A stretch of 64,000 nucleotides of DNA, taken from the NCBI GenBank assembly GCA_963971535.1, contig CAXASK010002047.1:71844-135843 (forward strand), written 5' to 3'. The notes beneath the pieces were generated by a model. It made no database searches, was not told the DNA's origin, and saw nothing but the letters and a program-made list of their open reading frames with translations. Position numbers and translations under genes: made by a program. This DNA comes from Notolepis coatsorum. Taxonomy: Eukaryota > Chordata > Actinopteri > Aulopiformes > Paralepididae. Below are positions 55,805 to 64,000 of the stretch, piece by piece. Every line of letters starts with the position of its first letter. Position 1 is the stretch's first letter.

Positions 55805-58800
55805 TGTTGACTATAGTAACATTGTGCTCACCCCCGCCTCATACAGAGGGTTGTTGACTATAGTAACATTGTGCTCACCCCCGCCTCATACAGAGGGTTG
55901 TTGACTATAGTAACATTGTGCTCACCCCCGCCTCATACAGAGGGTTGTTGACTATAGTAACATTGTGCTCACCCCCGCCTCATACAGAGGGTTGTTGACT
56001 ATAGTAACATTGTGCTCACCCCCGCCTCATACAGAGGGTTGTTGACTATAGTAACATTGTGCTCACCCCCACCTCATACAGAGGGTTGTTGACTATAGTA
56101 ACATTGTGCTCACCCCCGCCTCATACAGAGGGTTGTTGACTATAGTAACATTGTGCTCACCCCCGCCTCATACAGAGGGTTGTTGACTATAGTAACATTG
56201 TGCTCACCCCCCCCTCATACAGAGGGTTGTTGACTATAGTAACATGCTGCTCACCCCCGCCTCATACAGAGGGTTGTTGACTATAGTAACATGCTGCTCA
56301 CCCCCGCCTCATACAGAGGGTTGTTGACTATAGTAACATGCTGCTCACCCCCGCCTCATACAGAGGGTTGTTGACTATAGTAACATGCTGCTCACCCCCG
56401 CCTCATACAGAGGGTTGTTGACTATAGTAACATGCTGCTCACCCCCGCCTCATACAGAGGGTTGTTGACTACAGTAACATTGTGCTCACCCCCGCCTCAT
56501 ACAGAGGGTTGTTGACTATAGTAACATTGTGCTCACCCCCGCCTCATACAGAGGGTTGACTATAGTAACATTGTGCTCACCCCCGCCTCATACAGAGGGT
56601 TGTTGACTATAGTAACATTGTGCTCACCCCCGCCTCATACAGAGGGTTGTTGACTATAGTAACATTGTGCTCACCCCCGCCTCATACAGAGGGTTGTTGA
56701 CTATAGTAACATTGTGCTCACCCCCGCCTCATACAGAGGGTTGACTATAGTAACATTGTGCTCACCCCCGCCTCATACAGAGGGTTGTTGACTATAGTAA
56801 CATTGTGCTCACCCCCGCCTCATACAGAGGGTTGTTGACTATAGTAACATTGTGCTCACCCCCGCCTCATACAGAGGGTTGTTGACTATAGTAACATTGT
56901 GCTCACCCCCGCCTCATACAGAGGGTTGTTGACTATAGTAACATTGTGCTCACCCCCGCCTCATACAGAGGGTTGACTATAGTAACATTGTGCTCACCCC
57001 CGCCTCATACAGAGGGTTGACTATAGTAACATTGTGCTCACCCCCGCCTCATACAGAGGGTTGACTATAGTAACATGCTGCTCACCCCCGCCTCATACAG
57101 AGGGTTGACTATAGTAACATTGTGCTCACCCCCGCCTCATACAGAGGGTTGACTATAGTAACATGCTGCTCACCCCCGCCTCATACAGAGGGTTGTTGAC
57201 TATAGTAACATTGTGCTCACCCCCGCCTCATACAGAGGGTTGTTGACTATAGTAACATTGTGCTCACCCCCGCCTCATACAGAGGGTTGTTGACTATAGT
57301 AACATTGTGCTCACCCCCGCCTCATACAGAGGGTTGTTGACTATAGTAACATTGTGCTCACCCCCGCCTCATACAGAGGGTTGTTGACTATAGTAACATT
57401 GTGCTCACCCCCGCCTCATACAGAGGGTGGTGACTATAGTAACATTGTGCTCACCCCCGCCTCATACAGAGGGTTGACTATAGTAACATGCTGCTCACCC
57501 CCGCCTCATACAGAGGGTTGTTGACTATAGTAACATTGTGCTCACCCCCCCTCATACAGAGGGTTGACTATAGTAACATGCTGCTCACCCCCGCCTCATA
57601 CAGAGGGTTGACTATAGTAACATGCTGCTCACCCCCGCCTCATACAGAGGGTTGTTGACTATAGTAACATTGTGCTCACCCCCGCCTCATACAGAGGGTT
57701 GACTATAGTAACATTGTGCTCACCCCCGCCTCATACAGAGGGTTGTTGACTATAGTAACATTGTGCTCACCCCCGCCTCATACAGAGGGTTGTTGACTAT
57801 AGTAACATTGTGCTCACCCCCGCCTCATACAGAGGGTGTTGACTATAGTAACATTGTGCTCACCCCCGCCTCATACAGAGGGTTGTTGACTATAGTAACA
57901 TTGTGCTCACCCCCGCCTCATACAGAGGGTTGTTGACTATAGTAACATTGTGCTCACCCCCCCTCATACAGAGGGTTGACTATAGTAACATTGTGTTCAC
58001 CCCCGCCTCATACAGAGGGTTGTTGACTATAGTAACATGCTGCTCACCCCCGCCTCATACAGAGGGTTGTTGACTATAGTAACATGGTGCTCACCCCCGC
58101 CTCATACAGAGGGTTGTTGACTATAGTAACATGGTGCTCACCCCCGCCTCATACAGAGGGTTGTTGACTATAGTAACATTGTGCTCACCCCCGCCTCATA
58201 CAGAGGGTTGTTGACTATAGTAACATTGTGTTCACCCCCGCCTCATACAGAGGGTTGTTGACTATAGTAACATTGTGCTCACCCCCGCCTCATACAGAGG
58301 GTTGTTGACTATAGTAACATTGTGCTCACCCCCGCCTCATACAGAGGGTTGTTGACTATAGTAACATGCTGCTCACCCCCGCCTCATACAGAGGGGTGTT
58401 GACTATAGTAACATTGTGCTCACCCCCGCCTCATACAGAGGGTTGTTGACTATAGTAACATTGTGCTCACCCCCGCCTCATACAGAGGGTTGTTGACTAT
58501 AGTAACATGCTGCTCACCCCCGCCTCATACAGAGGGTTGTTGACTATAGTAACATGCTGCTCACCCCCGCCTCATACAGAGGGTTGTTGACTATAGTAAC
58601 ATTGTGCTCACCCCCGCCTCATACAGAGGGTTGTTGACTATAGTAACATTGTGCTCACCCCCGCCTCATACAGAGGGTTGTTGACTATAGTAACATTGTG
58701 CTCACCCCCGCCTCATACAGAGCGTTGTTGACTATAGTAACATTGTGCTCACCCCCGCCTCATACAGAGGGTTGTTGACTATAGTAACATGGTGCTCACC

Positions 58801-61800
58801 CCCGCCTCATACAGAGGGTTGTTGACTATAGTAACATTGTGCTCACCCCGCCTCATACAGAGGGTTGTTGACTATAGTAACATTGTGCTCACCCCCGCCT
58901 CATACAGAGGGTTGACTATAGTAACATGCTGCTCACCCCCGCCTCATACAGAGGGTTGTTGACTATAGTAACATGCTGCTCACCCCCGCCTCATACAGAG
59001 GGTTGTTGACTATAGTAACATTGTGCTCACCCCCGCCTCATACAGAGGGTTGACTATAGTAACATTGTGCTCACCCCCGCCTCATACAGAGGGTTGTTGA
59101 CTATAGTAACATTGTGCTCACCCCCGCCTCATACAGAGGGTTGACTATAGTAACATTGTGCTCACCCCCGCCTCATACAGAGGGTTGTTGACTATAGTAA
59201 CATTGTGCTCACCCCCGCCTCATACAGAGGGTTGACTATAGTAACATTGTGCTCACCCCCGCCTCATACAGAGGGTTGTTGACTATAGTAACATTGTGCT
59301 CACCCCCGCCTCATACAGAGGGTTGTTGACTATAGTAACATTGTGCTCACCCCCGCCTCATACAGAGGGTTGTTGACTATAGTAACATTGTGCTCACCCC
59401 GCCTCATACAGAGGGTTGTTGACTATAGTAACATGCTGCTCACCCCCGCCTCATACAGAGGGTTGTTGACTATAGTAACATTGTGCTCACCCCCGCCTCA
59501 TACAGAGGGTTGTTGACTATAGTAACATTGTGCTCACCCCCGCCTCATACAGAGGGTTGTTGACTATAGTAACATTGTGCTCACCCCGCCTCATACAGAG
59601 GGTTGTTGACTATAGTAACATTGTGCTCACCCCCGCCTCATACAGAGGGTTGACTATAGTAACATTGTGCTCACCCCCGCCTCATACAGAGGGTTGTTGA
59701 CTATAGTAACATGCTGCTCACCCCCGCCTCATACAGAGGGTTGTTGACTATAGTAACATTGTGCTCACCCCCGCCTCATACAGAGGGTTGTTGACTATAG
59801 TAACATTGTGCTCACCCCGCCTCATACAGAGGGTTGACTATAGTAACATTGTGCTCACCCCCGCCTCATACAGAGGGTTCACTATAGTAACATTGTGCTC
59901 ACCCCCGCCTCATACAGAGGGTTGTTGACTATAGTAACATTGTGCTCACCCCCGCCTCATACAGAGGGTTGTTGACTATAGTAACATAGTGCTCACCCCC
60001 CCCTCATACAGAGGGTTGTTGACTATAGTAACATTCTGCTCACCCCCGCCTCATACAGAGGGTTGTTGACTATAGTAACATGTGCTCACCCCCGCCTCAT
60101 ACAGAGGGTTGTTGACTATAGTAACATTGTGCTCACCCCCGCCTCATACAGAGGGTTGACTATAGTAACATGCTGCTCACCCCCGCCTCATACAGAGGGT
60201 TGTTGACTATAGTAACATTGTGCTCACCCCCCCCTCATACAGAGGGTTGTTGACTATAGTAACATTGTGCTCACCCCCACCTCATACAGAGGGTTGTTGA
60301 CTATAGTAACATGGTGCTCACCCCGCCTCATACAGAGGGTTGTTGACTATAGTAACATGCTGCTCACCCCCGCCTCATACAGAGGGTTGTTGACTATAGT
60401 AACATTGTGCTCACCCCCGCCTCATACAGAGGGTTGTTGACTATAGTAACATGCTGCTCACCCCCGCCTCATACAGAGGGTTGTTGACTATAGTAACATT
60501 GTGCTCACCCCCGCCTCATACAGAGGGTTGACTATAGTAACATTGTGCTCACCCCCGCCTCATACAGAGGGTTGACTATAGTAACATTGTGCTCACCCCC
60601 GCCTCATACAGAGGGTTGTTGACTATAGTAACATTGTGCTCACCCCCGCCTCATACAGAGGGTTGTTGACTATAGTAACATTGTGCTCACCCCCGCCTCA
60701 TACAGAGGGTTGTTGACTATAGTAACATTGTGCTCACCCCCGCCTCATACAGAGGGTTGTTGACTATAGTAACATTGTGCTCACCCCCGCCTCATACAGA
60801 GGGTTGTTGACTATAGTAACATTGTGCTCACCCCCGCCTCATACAGAGGGTTGACTATAGTAACATTGTGCTCACCCCCGCCTCATACAGAGGGTTGTTG
60901 ACTATAGTAACATGCTGCTCACCCCCGCCTCATACAGAGGGGTGTTGACTATAGTAACATGCTGCTCACCCCCGCCTCATACAGAGGGTTGTTGACTATA
61001 GTAACATTGTGCTCACCCCCGCCTCATACAGAGGGTTGTTGACTATAGTAACATTGTGCTCACCCCCGCCTCATACAGAGGGTTGTTGACTATAGTAACA
61101 TTGTGCTCACCCCCGCCTCATACAGAGGGTTGTTGACTATAGTAACATGCTGCTCACCCCCGCCTCATACAGAGGGTTGTTGACTATAGTAACATTGTGC
61201 TCACCCCGCCTCATACAGAGGGTTGTTGACTATAGTAACATTGTGCTCACCCCCGCCTCATACAGAGGGTTGTTGACTATAGTAACATGTGCTCACCCCC
61301 GCCTCATACAGAGGGTTGTTGACTATAGTAACATTGTGCTCACCCCCGCCTCATACAGAGGGTTGTTGACTATAGTAACATGCTGCTCACCCCCGCCTCA
61401 TACAGAGGGTTGTTGACTATAGTAACATGCTGCTCACCCCCGCCTCATACAGAGGGTTGTTGACTATAGTAACATTGTGCTCACCCCCGCCTCATACAGA
61501 GGGTTGTTGACTATAGTAACATGCTGCTCACCCCCGCCTCATACAGAGGGTTGTTGACTATAGTAACATGTGCTCACCCCCGCCTCATACAGAGGGTTGT
61601 TGACTATAGTAACATTGTGCTCACCCCCGCCTCATACAGAGGGTTGACTATAGTAACATTGTGCTCACCCCCGCCTCATACAGAGGGTTGACTATAGTAA
61701 CATTGTGCTCACCCCCGCCTCATACAGAGGGTTGTTGACTATAGTAACATTGTGCTCACCCCCCCGCCTTAATACAGAGGGTTGTTGACTATAGTAACAT

Positions 61801-64000
61801 TGTGCTCACCCCCACCTCATACAGAGGGTTGTTGACTATAGTAACATAGTGCTCACCCCCACCTCATACAGAGGGTTGTTGACTATAGTAACATAGTGCT
61901 CACCCCCGCCTCATACAGAGGGTTGTTGACTACAGTAACATTGTGCTCACCCCCGCCTCATACAGAGGGTTGTTGACTATAGTAACATTGTGCTCACCCC
62001 CACCTCATACAGAGGGTTGTTGACTATAGTAACATAGTGCTCACCCCCGCCTCATATAGAGGGTTGTTGACTATAGTAACATTGTGCTCACCCCCGCCTC
62101 ATACAGAGGGTTGTTGACTATAGTAACATTGTGCTCACCCCCGCCTCATACAGAGGGTTGTTGACTATAGTAACATGTGCTCACCCCCGCCTCATACAGA
62201 GGGTTGTTGACTATAGTAACATTGTGCTCACCCCCGCCTCATACAGAGGGTTGTTGACTATAGTAACATTGTGCTCACCCCCGCCTCATACAGAGGGTTG
62301 ACTATAGTAACATTGTGCTCACCCCCGCCTCATACAGAGGGTTGACTACAGTAACATTGTGCTCACCCCCGCCTCATACAGAGGGTTGTTGACTATAGTA
62401 ACATTGTGCTCACCCCCCCTCATACAGAGGGTTGTTGACTACAGTAACATTGTGCTCACCCCCGCCTCATACAGAGGGTTGTTGACTATAGTAACATTGT
62501 GCTCACCCCCACCTCATACAGAGGGTTGTTGACTATAGTAACATAGTGCTCACCCCCACCTCATACAGAGGGTTGTTGACTATAGTAACATAGTGCTCAC
62601 CCCCGCCTCATATAGAGGGTTGTTGACTACAGTAACATTGTGCTCACCCCCGCCTCATACAGAGGGTTGTTGACTATAGTAACATTGTGCTCACCCCCAC
62701 CTCATACAGAGGGTTGTTGACTATAGTAACATAGTGCTCACCCCCGCCTCATATAGAGGGTTGTTGACTATAGTAACATTGTGCTCACCCCCGCCTCATA
62801 CAGAGGGTTGTTGACTATAGTAACATTGTGCTCACCCCCGCCTCATACAGAGGGTTGTTGACTATAGTAACATGGTGCTCACCCCCGCCTCATACAGAGG
62901 GTTGTTGACTATAGTAACATTGTGCTCACCCCCGCCTCATACAGAGGGTTGTTGACTATAGTAACATTGTGCTCACCCCCGCCTCATACAGAGGGTTGTT
63001 GACTATAGTAACATTGTGCTCACCCCCGCCTCATACAGAGGGTTGTTGACTATAGTAACATGCTGCTCACCCCCGCCTCATACAGAGGGTTGTTGACTAT
63101 AGTAACATTGTGCTCACCCCCGCCTCATACAGAGGGTTGACTATAGTAACATTGTGCTCACCCCCGCCTCATACAGAGGGTTGTTGACTACAGTAACATT
63201 GTGCTCACCCCCGCCTCATACAGAGGGTGTTGACTATAGTAACATTGTGCTCACCCCCGCCTCATACAGAGGGTTGTTGACTATAGTAACATGCTGCTCA
63301 CCCCGCCTCATACAGAGGGTTGTTGACTACAGTAACATTGTGCTCACCCCCGCCTCATACAGAGGGTTGTTGACTATAGTAACATTGTGCTCACCCCCGC
63401 CTCATACAGAGGGTTGACTATAGTAACATGCTGCTCACCCCCGCCTCATACAGAGGGTTGTTGACTATAGTAACATTGTGCTCACCCCCGCCTCATACAG
63501 AGGGTTGTTGACTATAGTAACATTGTGCTCACCCCCCCCTCATACAGAGGGTTGTTGACTATAGTAACATTGTGCTCACCCCCGCCTCATACAGAGGGTT
63601 GTTGACTATAGTAACATTGTGCTCACCCCCGCCTCATACAGAGGGTTGTTGACTATAGTAACATTGTGCTCACCCCCGCCTCATACAGAGGGTGTTGACT
63701 ATAGTAACATTGTGCTCACCCCGCCTCATACAGAGGGTTGTTGACTATAGTAACATGCTGCTCACCCCCGCCTCATACAGAGGGGTGTTGACTATAGTAA
63801 CATTGTGCTCACCCCCGCCTCATACAGAGGGTTGACTATAGTAACATTGTGCTCACCCCCGCCTCATACAGAGGTTGACTATAGTAACATTGTGCTCACC
63901 CCCACCTCATACAGAGGGTTGTTGACTATAGTAACATGCTGCTCACCCCCGCCTCATACAGAGGTTGTTGACTATAGTAACATTGTGCTCACCCCCGCCT
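55805..64000. repeat. 47/44-bp satellite array, about 177 units, continues past the window
   Basis: The unit is TGTTGACTATAGTAACATTG, then TGCTCACCCCCGCCTCATAC and AGAGGGT (47 bp). A common 44-bp form lacks one TGT. Other variants fall in the centre (ATTGTGCTC, ATGCTGCTC, ATGGTGCTC, ATAGTGCTC). A roughly 0.7-kb block with the ATAGTGCTC and CACCTC variants occurs twice (about 61.8-62.1 and 62.5-62.8 kb). Short ORFs with SYRGLLTIV repeats are artefacts. Confidence 0.97.

Overview
The window looks like a repeat-dominated piece of a ray-finned (teleost-type) fish genome. The basis is the mix of tRNA-derived SINEs with L2-type tails, jockey-superfamily LINEs, hAT and TTAA-target DNA transposons, a Ty3/gypsy LTR element and a TTF/DUF4371 hAT-like gene with introns. 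Long perfect microsatellites and three tandem arrays of about 8 kb each point to a long-read assembly. I see no rRNA, intact tRNA gene, CRISPR array or prokaryotic feature. Roughly 45% of the window is tandem repeat.

Layout. 0-4 kb: a small intronless THAP-domain gene (627-1094, +) with a YY1/CRE-like promoter block and a poly(A) signal. A near copy of the promoter block lies on the opposite strand at 2785-2823, in front of a 50-codon ORF. Short minisatellites and an 84-bp tandem array follow. 4-8 kb: a 5'-truncated LINE on the minus strand, surrounded by solo copies of its own 3' end in both orientations. 8-10 kb: a non-autonomous hAT with an 8-bp target duplication and a TTAA MITE, between two 124-bp direct repeats. 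10.1-26.4 kb: two satellite arrays back to back, one with an indel-free 25-bp unit and one with mixed 19/21-bp units. 26.4-34 kb: TE debris, a CpG-rich stretch with a perfect NRF1 box, a 50-bp minisatellite, SINEs, and a second LINE fragment interrupted by a SINE with a 15-bp target duplication.

35.2-47.2 kb: a minus-strand hAT-transposase-like gene (TTF zinc finger, DUF4371, hATC dimerisation region; ZMYM1-like) with GT-AG introns. It is split inside its first exon by a Ty3/gypsy element (37462-46391) whose two 834-bp LTRs read as identical, so the insertion is recent. 48.2-54.7 kb: two diverged copies of one sequence flank the region. The first carries a SINE whose body has expanded into eleven identical 54-bp units. 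Between the copies lie another SINE and a 3.1-kb C-rich array whose C-tracts lengthen along its course. 55.8-64.0 kb: a 47/44-bp satellite that runs off the end of the window.

I found no convincing new multi-gene system. The most interesting material is (a) the paired, facing promoter modules around the THAP gene, (b) the recent retroelement insertion that splits a hAT-like gene, (c) the SINE-born minisatellite with an internal empty-site reference, and (d) the organisation of the satellite arrays. All family assignments come from reading motifs by eye; no database search was run.
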